A DNA stretch of 64,000 nt from Pholiota molesta (taxonomy: Eukaryota; Basidiomycota; Agaricomycetes; Agaricales; Strophariaceae). Within the stretch, counting starts at the first letter, position 1, and each line of letters opens with the position of its first letter. Under the pieces are notes generated by a model that saw nothing but the letters and a program-made list of their open reading frames with translations, was not told the DNA's origin and searched no databases. The stretch lies in contig JACGCK010000031.1 of NCBI GenBank assembly GCA_014925825.1, forward strand, positions 310,001-374,000, read 5' to 3'. This document shows, in pieces, positions 34,382-47,008 of the stretch. The position numbers and the translations under genes are program-made.

Positions 34382-37061
34382 CTACAACGAGGCAGTGTTC
34401 AGCTCTTGCATGCGGACCCATAGTCCATCCTAGGTTTGGATGCTGAGTAACACTGTTCAACAGCAAGAATTAAAATATACACTCACCTTAACATACATCG
34501 TCAAATGAGCTAATATATGAATCTTCTCGGTAGCCTTGCGGTTGGGTGCATGCGCCCAGTCTGCGGGTGGCTTAGCATTCGAATCATCGAGAGCGAAGCC
34601 AGTAAATTGCTGCAAAAGCCGGACGAGGAAGAAGGTCGCCTGATGATAGGCGAACTGTGCCGGGCTGGTCAGTATCTCGATTTCATCACGAATATACCGT
34701 AGCAGCGTACCTGCTGCCCCAGGCAGATTCTGGGCCCGGCATTGAAAGGACTGAAAATGTAGGGATTCGGGACAAGATATTTGTGCAATCTTTCGTCTAA
34801 GAACCGGTCGGGATCGAATTTCAAGGCTACGCAAACACGTCAGCTTGCTAGACGTGTCCTTCTCGAAAAGACGTACCATCGGGTCCCCATAAATCAGTTC
34901 TTCGCTGCATATTTATGATATTGTAGACAAGGCTATATAGTTAATTTTGTAAACGAGGTGCGCGCCAAAAATTCCAAGGTGGCAAGGTCACGTACGTAGT
35001 GTTCGCGGGAATATAAACTGGTTTCTGGCCTGGGCGTGCAGGGGGTAGAGTAACGTTTTTGTTCGAGCACCTAAATTGTACGTAGCATGCATCGGTAAGA
35101 ATCCCTCTCAGTATATCAATGAAAACACTTGCCTGCTATCGGCGGGGCTGATGGGGGGTCAAGGATGAACATAATTTCGATGAAATTAGAAATGGAAGGC
35201 GTACACAGGAGGATAAAGCCTGAGAACCTCTGAAGAGAAACAGTTAATATAAGGTTAGAAAGAAATACATAGTGAATACAATACCATTGAGGAAGGCTCT
35301 CGTAAATTTCATGTCTCGCATGTGCTCGTATGTAGGGTTGCCTTCGGGACCTACTTTCTCGAAGATTTCTTCGCGCAGACGCCTTTCGATGTCGGGGTGC
35401 TGCGTAAGCATGTAGAACGCGAATGTGAGAAGCGATCCAGTCTGGAGGTGGGGATGAAAGATAAGAGGCTGAGGCATACGAAAGAAAATATTTTGGGGCT
35501 TACTGTATCTCGACCAGCTACGAGGAGATTCACCAACTGTCTTCAAAGTTAGCGATACCAGGGAATAAACAAGACTAACAGAAAATGCTTACCTCGTCCT
35601 TCAGAACCTTTGGATCTTGAGTATGCCTTACAAGATGTGCCAGCAAGTTACTATCTTCTTCAGATTTCATATCCAACTCCCCAGATACTTCCCTTTCTCG
35701 CCTCTCCAAAGCCTTCTTCATGAGTGGCTCCGTGAATTCATCGATGATCTTACGCAAAGGCTTGACTTTGTCTTTTCCGAATTCCGCAAGACGCCACTGG
35801 GGTCCGTAACCCAGACGACTGAGTGACACTATTTGTCCTTCGCCAAATGCCTTGACAAAGGCTGTCGATGGGTGAGCATAGAAGGATTGCGAATTATGGG
35901 CCGTGTGTGAAGGAGGGTATGGGATACCAGCATCTAACGACCCGACCATGTGTCCGAAAAGAAACTCGGTGGCCGAGTCAAGGGTAAAGCGTGAAACAAG
36001 GTCCTATTTGAATATACGTTGTTCAGATATTGTGTATATATGATGTTATGCAAGTAACATACCTGGAAATTGAGCGGAAATCCTTCTGCAAGTCGGCTTT
36101 TCGCTGTACGAAGGGCGATATTGCTATTACGATGGTAAATTTCGAAGTCACTGATGCGTTCACGGGTGAAGAAGGGGCGAGTCATGGAACGATGGAACCT
36201 GGAAGGAGCTCCTTGTTATGCGAGCCACTAATATTGTCCACAGTACTCACTTCCACATTTCGCCTTATATTTTGCATGAGTCTAGCAAACTCTGGAGAGA
36301 ATAAAAATGGCGTACCGTCGGTATTAAAAACACCTGTCCCCAAAAGAGAGTCCAACTGGTCTCTAAATACCGGGCCTAAACATAGGAACGCTCAAATAGT
36401 TATAGATATATCCATCTACAAGTTGAGAAATTCACCTTTGTCGAACGATTCGAATTGAGTGGCCAATACCGCCTATGTAGTTGCATTAAATTTGATTAGA
36501 GTTTGAATAATGAAGCCGATTTCTGCCTATAGTAACATACCTTGATGTGCGCCGGTTCCATAGTCACAACCTTGAGATTCAACAGTAAATCATGCGAGAT
36601 ATCTACAACCAAAATGAAAAACATACCATGCGTTGTTGGAACAGCTCGAACTGGAATACGTTGCCATACTTCAGACTAAGTTGAGACATCATATCGCCTT
36701 GGAAGAAAAATAAGAAAGGATAATATACTGGATGACATACAGTTCACCTACATGGAAATCCGACTCTGCTAGTCTCTGCCATCTGCTTTACGACGTTAAT
36801 CGACCAGTCTTGAACCACGGGAGGAATAATCGCTCCAAGTGCAACCGCAGTTCGTTTATTGGCCCATGACGCGGAATAGAAACCTAGAGCAAGAAAGACT
36901 GGTCGAGATAGAACAAGGGCTGCGATGCCCCACCAAAACGGGATCTGGAAGGAGGGTTGGTAGTATGCTTGTAGCAGCTGGAGGACGATGTAAATGCACG
37001 CTGCATGATAATAGCCAGCAATCAAGTGCAGAATGTAAACAATTCCTGGGGGCAAGTCCAT
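34382..37061 (-). CDS. Cytochrome P450, CYP63-like (copy 2)
   Basis: Complete P450 gene. The N-terminal anchor is [20 protein letters not shown]. Later exons include [22 protein letters not shown] of helix I, the segment [28 protein letters not shown] (ExxR) and the haem loop [12 protein letters not shown]. After the conserved last intron (following MYVK) the final exon encodes [15 protein letters not shown], and TAG lies at 34382-34384. Around ten or more introns match copy 1 in place. It lies between two P450 exon-1 relics of another copy, so it may have been inserted into, or stranded within, the rearranged left arm. Substrate unknown. Confidence 0.88.
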
Positions 37062-37635
37062 GATTCTGGGAAGGCTGGAATCGTTCTGTAGGGATGCTTT
37101 CTGTGTCTTTGACTTTATTATAGTAATTGTCGTGGGCCTGAAGGAGATTCATAATACTTACAGACTCGAGATTCATAATACAGACCCGAAGCCGTCCGTA
37201 CGTACGTGTCGCGGCCATCGCCCCCAACGCGATGCTTGTCAGATTGTCAAAATCATGTGGACCGGAACGCCTGGAGCCGCACAGTTTCGAAAATGAGATA
37301 TTGGTAGCTGCGCAGCCTGCGCAGAAGCCTTGCAGAAGCCCTTCAATTGAGTACTCCCTCTCTCTAGCTTCCGGGCATATTTGCGCTTGAAGTTTAAAGT
37401 ACAGCACATTCAACACAGAGCTCTACCTTGGCTCTTGGCTCTACCTAGAGTTCCTAAGCTTTCCAAAAGCTTTCCCAAGTTCGCGAAGGATGACATCAAT
37501 CGGATGACATGCTGCAAACATGCTGAAGTCTGCTGAAATTCGCTATCTATGTCATTCACAATCATGGGACAAAAATCGTAACGACGCAACAATCTGCGAT
37601 GCAGGTAGAGAAGTCGATGATTCAGAGCCTCAAAA
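37062..37635. other. Upstream region of P450 copy 2
   Basis: Presumed promoter. It contains several imperfect short repeats (for example TGCGCAG, CTAGAG and TTCATAATAC repeats). No gene is recognised. Confidence 0.4.
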
Positions 37636-38880
37636 CTTTAAATTGAACTACGCAGTAAAATATCACATACTCACCGCAGCACAGACAGGTCGATGCATAG
37701 ATAATTCACTCTTGTACCCCGACTTCTATCTTGGATCAGTTGCTCGACCGACTTGGCAGGCATCTGCGAATTGCAAAGATAGGAGAGCTACTTACCTCCT
37801 GGTGTTCGATAACTTCTGCGAAGCACACATAAACTCCTTTCGCCCCCCGCTCTCGCATGGGTCATCATTCGTTTTGTGGAATCAAAGTGCAATGTGCAAA
37901 TCTCGACATTCTGGAGTGTCCTCGCCCTCGTACTCACGATCTCGGTCATGTACGTCGAACTGTACATTCGCTTTGATGCTGGGAGGAAAGGCGCGGTGCT
38001 GCAGCCGAGGGTCGGTGACGCTTCCCCGGCGGGTTCAACAACTTGTCGGAGGCCATCAGGGCTCAGAAGGGGGGCTACCCAGCAGACGGTTTCGTGAAAG
38101 TTTCCCCAAAGATTGCGCAGCTCCACGTTCAATCGACGGAATGCTCTTCGAAAATCGGGCATGTTTCTACGCCGTCCATTGCATGCGCAGTCCTTCGGGC
38201 TGGCATACCTTCCCCGACTGCATCTCAGCAGCGCTCTTGCTCTCCGTAGCGCAGGCCCACGCGCACCTGGAGGCGCTGGCGCTTTCTCTATTTCCTTGTA
38301 TAGATGACGTTGCCTTTTTTCGAGAAGGGATTTGCCCTTCCTGAAGCGAGAGCGGTGCCCACCCACCACTTGGGCTGCGTTGGAAGAGCTGTCGGTTTTC
38401 GTCGACAGGAAGGTTCGAGTATCAGGATGTGCTGCCTGAAATATTCACGGGCTATTGGGCGTTTTTCGCAGAGTATCGTCTGGTGCTGGCCCCCCGGCAT
38501 TGAGACGATTACATACCATAGAGGTGTCTTATCTTCTGGGGAACGATAGCTTGGACGGCTTCGATGGCCGGGCGCTGGCTTCTACGATGATGCACTGCCG
38601 TTCCTTGATGAGCGTGTATTGGGCGACCGCCGTCGGTCGCTTTCCGTACTTAGAGAAGGAAGATGGACGTGCGTTTGTTTGTTGTATGTATGGGGGATAC
38701 GGCGGTTGCTGGCGTGCGCGGGGCTGCCCTAGTCTCTCAAAACAGACCAAATAAGAAGAGGCTGTCTCCGAGTGGCGTGGTATTGAGCACCAAGCTTTTT
38801 GTTCGACGGGTAGAGTCGCCGGGCGTTTTACGAGGCGTCTGTGTAAGGGTATCGGAAGGTTTTTGAGTTCAGCATTGGCC
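37636..38880 (+). pseudogene. Chimeric relic: P450 5' part joined to F-box gene remnants
   Basis: The stretch 37636-38190 resembles the reverse complement of the upstream region and exon 1 of the P450 at 49356, including [41 protein letters not shown] and the first bases of intron 1. The start ATG has become ATA (AAAGATAGG). From about 38195 it matches internal and C-terminal parts of the F-box gene at 45111-46594 (SAALLLSVAQAHAHLEAL; RRLHTIEVSYLLGNDSLD; RFPYLEKED; VVLSTKLFVRRVES), in several frames and with an early loss of the stop. Most of the P450 and half of the F-box gene are missing. It is not functional as either protein. Confidence 0.82.
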
Positions 38881-39604
38881 CTGGCGTGGCGTGCTATCGC
38901 GCATCTGTCCCGTGTGTAAAAACGTTGTAATGACTTGACGATGACTGGAGATGATATACAAGTGACTGTGGGATGACTTCAAGCTGATGAAATAAACCGA
39001 CGCTCGCCTTGATATCAGCGTTGAATATGGAATATCGAGTGGCCAGATCAAACATCCTCGGATCCTACCTGAAAACGAATGGAGGGCACACAGGTTCAGA
39101 AACGGTTGTGTAGACTGGAGATGGTTGTGACGGGCTGACTCTGGACCGCCTCTTGAATGCGCTGAGATCTTCATTGGATGACTACTCAAGTACTCTAGCT
39201 CGAGCGCTGAACGATGAATGACGTCGGCCAACGGCCAAAGCTACTTAGGCATCCGCGTGTCGCCGGGCTCATGCTCGGTACTTGGGTCGGTGTATTGGGT
39301 CGGTGTATTACACAGCGACACTCCCAGCCCGGGCGGGTTGGCATCGGTGACCGCGCTACAGATGCTAGACCTTGCTAATTGGCGCCTGGGTGATGCTCGG
39401 AGAGTGCAAACGTGGGGTATTGGAGAAAGAGATTGGACGGAAATGCGCCGACACACGTGTATGTTGGATGCATGGGGCGGTGCAGAGAAGCCTCGGTGAA
39501 TGACAGGAGGAGGTGAGGAGCGTGCACGTGACGTGGGGATGTGTTTGTTTCTGGAGCGGTGGGAGTGGATCCTATTTTGCTTCTGCCCGCCTCTTCGCTG
39601 GTGG
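38881..39604. other. Intergenic, upstream of the cyclin gene
   Basis: No gene is recognised. Overlapping frames at the right end belong to the GC-rich composition of the cyclin locus. Confidence 0.4.
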
Positions 39605-42002
39605 ATGTTAGCCGTGGCCCAACCGTTCGCAGCGACGACTCCCGATGGCGCACATCGTCCTCTTCCATCCCGATCCGCCATCCACCCACCACCCACTACG
39701 CACAGACCACCCATCCAGCCCGCCGCATCGTCCGCCAATCTGGCCCAGATACCCCAGCCCCCCTCGCTGCACCGGCACCACACCGCCCCCGCCGCCGCGG
39801 CTCCCCCACATAACCATCCCCCACGCCCGCCGACGCCGACGCCCCCGCAGAAACCCCCGGCCTCGCCCGCCGTGCTCCCGCACGCCCAGCCCCAGCCCCC
39901 CCACGCCCCCGACGCCCCTGCCGCGGACGCAGATGCGGCCCCGTTCGACATCAACGCCTTCCCCGCCGCGGACCTCCTCCGGCTCCTCGCGCTGCTCCTG
40001 ACCCACATCGCGACGACGAACGACGCGCTGTCGCTGCCGCACCACGCCGCGACGGGCGCGGGCGCCGCGCCTGGCCCCCAGGAGCCGCTCGACCCGCCCC
40101 CGATCTGGCACACGCTGACGACCGCCTCGCGCAGCGCCATCTCCACCCCCGCCGCCACGCTCACCTTCCACGCGCGCAACGTGCCCACCATCACCCTCGA
40201 GGCCTACCTGCTGCGCATCCTCAAGTACTGCCCGACCTCCAACCACGTCTTCCTGTCCCTGCTCGTCTACTTCGACCGCATGTCCAAGCTCAGCGAGGAC
40301 TCCGTCGGGCGCGCGTTTGTCATCGACTCGTATAACATCCACAGGCTGGTGATTGCGGGCGTGACGGTGGCGAGCAAGTTTTTCAGCGATGTGTTTTACA
40401 CGAATTCGCGATATGCAAAGGTGGGTCTCTTTGCTTTTGACTTTGGCCTTCTTCAGGGTTGGGCGGCTGGTGGTGCTGTTGCCTTGACTTGCCTGCACAG
40501 TCTTGACCGTGCTTGCTTTCATCACCTTCCTGCGTGCATGCACGATACCCTTATCTCCTCGCGCCCTTCTACACCCGATCCACACATCTACTCCCATTTC
40601 CTCGCCATATCTCTCGTTGTCTATTACTATGCCCATACTGAACACCCTTCCCCCTCCCTTCTAGGTCGGCGGCCTCCCGTTGTCCGAGCTCAACCAGCTC
40701 GAGCTCCAGTTCCTCCTCCTGAACGACTTCCGCCTCGTCATCACCAGCACGGAGATGCAGCACTACGCGGAGCAGCTCCTCCTGTTCGCGCGCTCGACGG
40801 CGGCGCTCGGCGCGCCCCGTGGCGATGCGGTGTATCTGCCGCCGATACCGACGAGTGCGGGTGGTGCGGGTGGTACGGGGAATGTCGTGAAGGAGCAGCG
40901 GCACGGGCACGAACCGCGCCCCCACCCACAACCCCAGCAGCACCCACAGCAGCAGCGGTCAGGCGGATCGCCGCCGCCTGCGGGTGGGGAGGCGCCGGCG
41001 CTGTCGACGCCGTCGAGCTCGTCGGGGTCCTCGACGGCCACGGGCGGCGGCGGCGACGCGTCCGCGACGCCGCCCGCGCAGCCGCGCACCTCGGCGTCCG
41101 CGTTCGCTGCTGCTGCCGCGGCGTCCTCCTCATCGTCATCATCCTCCACATCCTCCTCGCCACCGTCGTCGTCGACAGCACACTCATATCCGCATACGTC
41201 GTCTTCGTCCTCATCCTCGTCTTCCGCGTCGTCCTCTGCGTCCTACCCCTCCATCGCGCCGCCCCCCTCCGCGGCGCCGACGCCCGCGCGCCCGCTCGCC
41301 GCGCTCGGCGGCGCGCCGCTGCCCCTCGCGCCGCCTGCTGCCGCGCACCCGCATTCATCGCACTCGTCGCATTCCGTCCACTCGTCGCATTCCATGCATT
41401 CAGGGCAGTCAGCGCATTCAGCGCATTCAGCACACGCAGGGTACGCAGGGTACACGCCGCACGCGGGGTACATGCAGGTCCCGCTCAGCGCGCCCGCGGG
41501 GTACGCGTTCGGCGCGGGCGCGGGCGGTGGTCCTCCGTACGGCGGTGGTGGTCCTCCTTATGGCGGCGGCGGGATGGGGTACGGCGGGTACCATGCGGGG
41601 GGCGCGTCGTACGCCGCGCCGCCGATCCGGGTGCACCGCCCGTCCGCGGCGTCGTCATCTTCTAACTCCAACCCGGGTTCCAACTCCAATTCCGTGGACG
41701 ACGCCGCGGACCCCGACCCCGAGAACGAGAACGAGGACGACGGCGAGGACGCAGATGCGAGCACGGACGCGGGGACGGAGACGGACATGGACGCGAGCAC
41801 GGACGCGGGGACGGAGACGGACATGGACGCGAGCACGGACGCGGGGACGGCGAGCACGGACGACGAGCCGACGATCCGCGCGCGCAGCGTGTGGGGGGAC
41901 GCGCCGGAGGAGAGGGACCGAGAAAGGAACCCGGGCGCGCTGCCCCCGGGGCTCGTGCGGCGGGAGGACGACGACGATGACGTGCGGATGCGGAGTCCGT
42001 GA
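39605..42002 (+). CDS. PHO80-like cyclin with long low-complexity arms
   Basis: Cyclin of the Pho80/Pcl family, partner of a Pho85-type kinase in nutrient or cell-cycle signalling. The cyclin fold is unmistakable: FHARNVPTITLEAYLLRIL, KYCPTSNHVFLSLLVYFDRM, IDSYNIHRLVIAGVTVASKF and FFSDVFYTNSRYAK. It is then spliced over a 244-nt intron (40421-40664, long for this window) to VGGLPLSELNQLELQFLLLN and DFRLVITSTEMQHYAEQLL. The N-terminal arm is Pro/Ala/His-rich. The C-terminal arm has Ser runs, SSHSSHSVHSSHSMHSG, Gly-Pro-Tyr repeats and an acidic DASTDAGTETDM repeat. The start is uncertain (39500, 39539 or 39605); I take 39605 because upstream residues look untranslated. Stop TGA 42000-42002; AATAAA at 42390. 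Confidence 0.85.
41753..41860 (+). repeat. 36-bp in-frame tandem repeat (about 2.8 units) in the cyclin gene
   Basis: Units encode DASTDAGTETDM; the third is incomplete and runs into STDDEPT. Being a multiple of three, the copy number can change without breaking the frame. Confidence 0.85.
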
Positions 42003-42985
42003 ATTAGACTGGGGGGTTGTCCGTCGATCCATAGACTATTGGGCATGGGAGACGGGGGCGGGGTGGCGGGCGTCGTTTTCTCAGACAGCGGTTGGCGGTG
42101 GCGGAGGAGGACGACGCTGACGCTGACGACGACGATTAATTATTTCCTTACCGATTCAGACCCATGCATGCACCCACCGCGCTATAAGTAGCTACAGCTC
42201 AGTTTACCCGTCGTCACCGTTTTCCCTTTTCTTTTTTTTCGCCCCCTTTTCTTTTTCTTTTTCTTATTTACATAAATCCCTTTTCCTTGTCTCTTCCTTT
42301 TCTGCTTGTGATCCCTGCATGATGAACCCGACGATTCCCCTATCATCGCAATTGTAATAGTTTTCTCTCAAAGGCTTTGTTTTTCATTCAATAAATAATC
42401 GTAGTCCGAAGACATCTTGGTCTAGCAATAGCATTTCGCAACCACCATCATAGCCTGCACCACCCTCGTACATATCACCTGCGAGGAACTGTCTATGTAT
42501 ACGCTTAGCGTCGAATGACGGGCGCTTCAAACACGGACATCGCCACGCCACAGACATCGCGCATGCGTCCTGGTCCTTCGAGTCTCTTCGAGTGCGCGCG
42601 AATGGAAATCCAACTGCAGTTTATCTTCCGGACCGAAATGAGGCTGGAGCTATTCATGTACTTATCTACACGAGATGAGTATCTAAATAAATAGTCGCTA
42701 ATCCATCGAATCTCGCAGGAACACATCTCGGCGCAAAGAGCCGCGAGTCTTGAGTAGCTGCGAAGCAAATGGCCTTCGAAACCGACAAATTTGAGAAATG
42801 ATTATAAGGACTCCACATTCTAATGGCCTCCAGCAGCCAGTGACAGTCCGAGTAAAAATCTGAAGAACGTTGAGCAACCCAGTGGTCCGTCTCACTGGGA
42901 TTTCCATAAGCGCCCACGCACGGGCAGACAGGCCACTCCGGGGTGAAATCTGAGCCAGTCCACAGTAGCATCGCCCACAGCCCAA
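42003..42985. other. 3' regions of the cyclin and hydrolase genes
   Basis: Convergent 3' UTRs. A pyrimidine-rich tract (TTTTC/TTTTTC runs) spans about 42222-42300. No gene is supported. Confidence 0.45.
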
Positions 42986-44425
42986 TCACACATCTCTCCC
43001 TTCGAACCCGCCCTCCAGAATAGCGCGGCCCTCCCGCATAGCCCTCTCCACTAGCGCATTGAACTCCTCCTCCCGCTGCGCATGGATCCCGTGCCCCGTG
43101 GCGCTCCATCGCAGCAGCTCCACGCGCTCCCGGTCGCGCTCACCATCCGTGCTCACACGCCCCGCCGCGTCCATGGCCCGCTTGATGCGCTCCGACCCCG
43201 TCGGGCGGACGAGGTGGTCGTCGTCGCCGGTGACGATGGCGATCTTGGGTATGTTCGCGGCGATGTACGCGAGCCGCGCGTCGGAGACGCTGTGGGTGAG
43301 GGCCGCGGCCATTTGCGAGATGTGCCCGAGGAAGAGCTGGGGTTTGGTGATCGCGACGCGACGGATGAAGCCCTAGATGTGGTGTATGCGGGCGCGGTGA
43401 GTGGAACACTCTTGATGGAGGAAGAGAATGGAAGCAGTATACATACCTCTGCTTGGACGTCGTAGTTTGTTTTTCCTTGCTCGTTCGTTATTGTGTTGCC
43501 GTTGAACTCGGCGTGCGGGTCGTTCTTGGCCCTTTCTGCCAGCCATCCGGCGGGGAAAAGCATGTCGAGGACAGTAGGGACCTTCTTGGCGGGATCCGGG
43601 GTAAATACTAGCTTGGTCAGCGAAAGCAGGCCTTTGAGCTGCGGAGGTTATTTGTTCAGGCTTCAAAGATATGTCGAATAGATAGATAGAAGCGCACAGG
43701 TGGAAAGTTTCCCCATAATGGCCCCCCAGGTGTAGTCACTGCGAGAACAAGGGAACTGATACGTTTGGGTATCCGGTACGCCACCTCTGTTGACGTCATT
43801 CGGTTCAGACCCTCGCAATTTGTGATGAACACGACGGAGGATAGGACAGACCTTGGGCAATCATTCCTCCAAGGCTGATTCCGACAATGGTAAGTTCTCG
43901 GTCTTTAGTCCAGCCCAGATAATCTAGGAGGCATATGACATCTTCTGCCATGCCACTGGTTCTAGAAACCAGTAAATATCATCAGGTCATCGTTGCGATT
44001 GAGCAAATGTACTGTGCAGGACAAGGGCGCTCTAAAGTAAACAGGAGAACTCACGAATAAGGCCCTCTAGGGTATCCCGAGTTACCCACACCGCGGTTAT
44101 CGAACACCAGCGCCGTGCAGTTTCCGTGTTCCCCGCCATGCCCAAACCACCGCACCTGCGGGCCCCACGAGAAGCTGCTCGAGTTAAGACCCATTATGAA
44201 CACGATCTTGTGCAGCTTATCCTGCGCTTCCTTGTCGCCTTTCGCACTCGGCGGCCCGTGTTGCTCGTAGTATAGCGAATGACTCTCCAGTACCTCGGGT
44301 CCTTGTGCACGGAGGGACGTAACGGGGCACAAGCCACGCTGGAGACATGTGGTGTCTGGGAAGGCGGTGGGGAGAGAGGGCGACGGTGGCTGGGACGGTG
44401 GTCCAGAAGATGAGATAGGTGCCAT
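42986..44425 (-). CDS. Alpha/beta-hydrolase fold protein
   Basis: The exons join to a classical alpha/beta hydrolase. KIVFIMGLNSSSFSWGPQV is the oxyanion-side strand, followed by ALVFDNRGVGNSGYPRGPYS. The next exon contains MAEDVICLLDYLGW and the nucleophile elbow TIVGISLGGMIAQ (Ser in GxSxG). The acid region is PKIAIVTGDDDHLVRP and the catalytic His lies in SATGHGIHAQREEEF near the C-terminus. Four or five introns are visible (near 44050, 43850, 43700, 43640 and 43375-43446). The start MAPISSSGPPSQPPSPS gives a Pro/Ser-rich leader with no clear signal peptide. Stop at 42986-42988. The triad is complete, so it is probably an active esterase, lipase or similar; the substrate is unknown. Confidence 0.85.
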
Positions 44426-45110
44426 GGTGGTGGTGGTTGCCCGTAGCTTTCAAGTTTCGGGCGCCAGATGATTTGGTGGCAGCCAAGTGGCAGCGCAGTG
44501 TAATGAGTTGATTGCCGGTACATTGCCGGCCAATTACTAGAGGCGCCTTCGAGCGCCTTCGCAACAACTTCGCAAGCCCAAATTTTATTGTTTCGAAAGG
44601 ATATCGTTCACGCAGCAGCTAGATGCTGCTTTACGGTAATCTCTGCAATCTAGAATACCCCCACACATCGACATTCACTGAAAATTCCAGCTCCATCAAC
44701 TTACCGCATTCTAGAATTCAGCATCCAGGATAACATGTACACTACAGTTCTCTCGAATTTAAAGATGTTCTGCAAGAACGCCTGACTACTCGAATAGCGC
44801 ACCAGTTATCGTCTGCCAGCAAGGCAGGGCAATCAAGATGATCCTGATCCGCCAGCGCTTGTTTATTAGCGCCCGGGCCATCTCAATGCCAGACTCATTC
44901 TACGCAGATTTGGGCATCACCAGTCCTCCAATGCACCGTGCCTCGATTCAATTTCAGGTATGTTTGATCTATTCACTCAAATGCTGATATTAAAGCTGGA
45001 GTATGTAGGTCTGTCAAGTCATTACGATGTAATTACACATGGGACAAAATGCGTGTGCTAAACTGAAACACCTTCCAATATGCTCAAACGGACGCCTGGT
45101 GAAAACCCGG
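44426..45110. other. Intergenic, no gene recognised
   Basis: Contains CCAGCGCTTGTTTATTAGCGCCCGG near 44855-44880 (AGCGC-type block). The right end (about 45045-45110) is 3' flank of the F-box gene and is still recognisable in the left relic. Confidence 0.45.
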
Positions 45111-46594
45111 TTACTCTACCCGGAGAACCCAAAGCTTGGTATTCAATGCGACGCCGTTTGATGACAGCCTCTTAAACTTAAAAGAGGGAAAGCCCCGATC
45201 GCGATACCAATCGCCATACTTCCCATACACGAAAAAATGGACGTCTATCTTTTCCAAGTACGGGAAGCGACGACGGTCGCTCAACACATCATCATCAATA
45301 GACTGCAGAGCATCGTTGAACTTCAGCACCAGGTCAACGAAGTCATCCCAGCTATCGCGCCCCATAAGATAAGAAATTTCCATGCTAATTGTTTCGATGC
45401 TGGGGGGCAGAATCGGATGATACCTTGAGAAAAACTCGGAATATTTCGTGAATACTGCAGGCAGCGACTCGGGACGGTCGAACTTCGTGTCGATGAAAAT
45501 CGAAAAATCTTTCAAGGCGACCAAGTTGTTGGTCACCTCTCTAGACTCAGGAATAGCAATTTCTGTCAAAAAGCAGAAGCACGTCGTTTGTATAAGGAAA
45601 CACGAAGCAGAAAGCACGACATACCGTCAGTGTAAGCGATACCAGGCAGCTCAATGCGTAGCCTTTTCAATAACGGTGCATTGCTTGTCATGATTTGTCC
45701 AAAAATATAGACGTCAGGCGCGCTAGGGTACCCTGCTGCTAATAGTAAACCTATTCCGATAGAAGCGAACTCGAGCTTTGGGAAATGCAGCCCCGATGGT
45801 ATTGGTTTTATGAGACGCCCGTCATTCGCTTCAGACAAGCTGTGCAAATCAAATAAATCATATGAGGAGTGCATTTCCAGCCTCCGCAGGCTTTGGAGAT
45901 TAAGTGAAGAGCAGACCACGCCAGTCTCTGCAGGACAGTGCCCGAAAAAGAGATTTACCGGCCCGCGAAATGTACAGTTCTTGAAGGAGAGGTGACGAAG
46001 AGTGTCGCCTTCCGCGCGCGCAAGTATAGCGCAAGGAAGACCCGCGATATTCGCTAGTTCCAGCGACTCAAGGTGCGGATTGGATTGTGCTATGGAGAGC
46101 AGGAGCGCTGCGATCCGTTCGGGGAAGTTACGCCAGCTCGAGGAAGCGTATAATCCACCCACCGCCAGCGTCGTCAATCTCGCATTCGACAGCGTTTGAA
46201 GGAGCCAAACGGCGTCCTTCCCGACAAGGTCTACTTTCTCTAATAACCTGTATTTCTGATACCTGTAGAGTAGCAAAAGGTATCGGCGCCATCTGCATTT
46301 AGGCATCCTAAAGAGACCACTCTTGATGTCCAAAGTGCGGATATGCAATACTAGCCCGGGGTTGGCTTCCAGCACCTTGCGCAGCCTCATGAGTGGCCTC
46401 TCCCTGTAGGGGTCATACACGAACGCGATCTTGCTGAACAAATGCCTGCTTGCCCCTGCATTGAATACTTTGGAGACGAGGGCGCAGGCGCGAAGAGTGT
46501 ATTTGGGACGAACGGTTGAGTTAATTACGTTGTCAATAATAAGATCGACGATCTCTAGAGGAATATCTGGGCTGCTGGTTGTAGCCCCCGGCAT
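45111..46594 (-). CDS. F-box-like protein (basidiomycete type)
   Basis: The N-terminus has the F-box-like motif DIPLEIVDLIIDNVI, then LRACALVSKVFNAGASRHLF, the usual start of the very large Agaricomycete F-box family that links substrates to SCF ubiquitin ligases. A leucine-rich-repeat-like body follows (ALLLSIAQSNPHLESLELAN, TLRHLSFKNCTF, LNLQSLRRLEMHSSYDLF). One intron (about 45562-45625) separates it from a C-terminal part ending KRLSSNGVALNTKLWVLRVE, stop at 45111-45113. It appears intact. Diverged pieces of the same gene lie inverted at 38195-38880. The target is unknown. Confidence 0.78.
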
Positions 46595-47008
46595 CTCGTG
46601 GGGTTCGTATAGTGGGGATTTGTTCGAATATTCGGTGGCAAAACTGGTCCTCTTCTTTTATAGAGAGTAGATGTATGGCGTGAGAAATGGACTGCGTAAA
46701 GGAGGACAGAACACAGCATGAGCAATGTATGAGCTTTTACTGTGAAGGACTCACTATAGGGGTCTGTACTCGTAGCCGACGTCGCCGGCGAAGCTCCTGT
46801 TAGTCGAGGGGCTCGGCCTTCCGGTGTGTGAAGGTAATTGCCTGGTAAGTGCCCTCTTCATCCGCGTATCGAGTGTGAAGGGCTATTTCAGGCTCAAGCA
46901 CAGCGTTGCAGCAATGAAAGTTACAAGTCAAATAATTTAGTCATATATTCAACCTTCCCCTGTCCACGTCAGAGAACAATACCCCTTTTCAGGAATGGAG
47001 CTGTCAAG
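46595..47008. other. Intergenic between the F-box and P450 genes
   Basis: About 410 nt between the F-box start and the P450 stop, both on the minus strand. No feature is recognised. It is missing from the left relic, where the two genes are fused. Confidence 0.5.

Noticed and set aside
37520..38344. 274-codon plus-strand frame
   Set aside because: Runs by chance through the P450/F-box relic in a frame that encodes only a small part of the relic sequence correctly.
39608..40645. Long minus-strand frame of 345 codons (and others at 39241-40194 and 40741-41433) over the cyclin gene
   Set aside because: Very GC-rich repetitive DNA leaves all frames open; the plus strand holds the clear cyclin fold.
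42505..42985. Minus-strand frames downstream of the hydrolase gene
   Set aside because: They lie beyond the hydrolase stop and have no splice link or domain.
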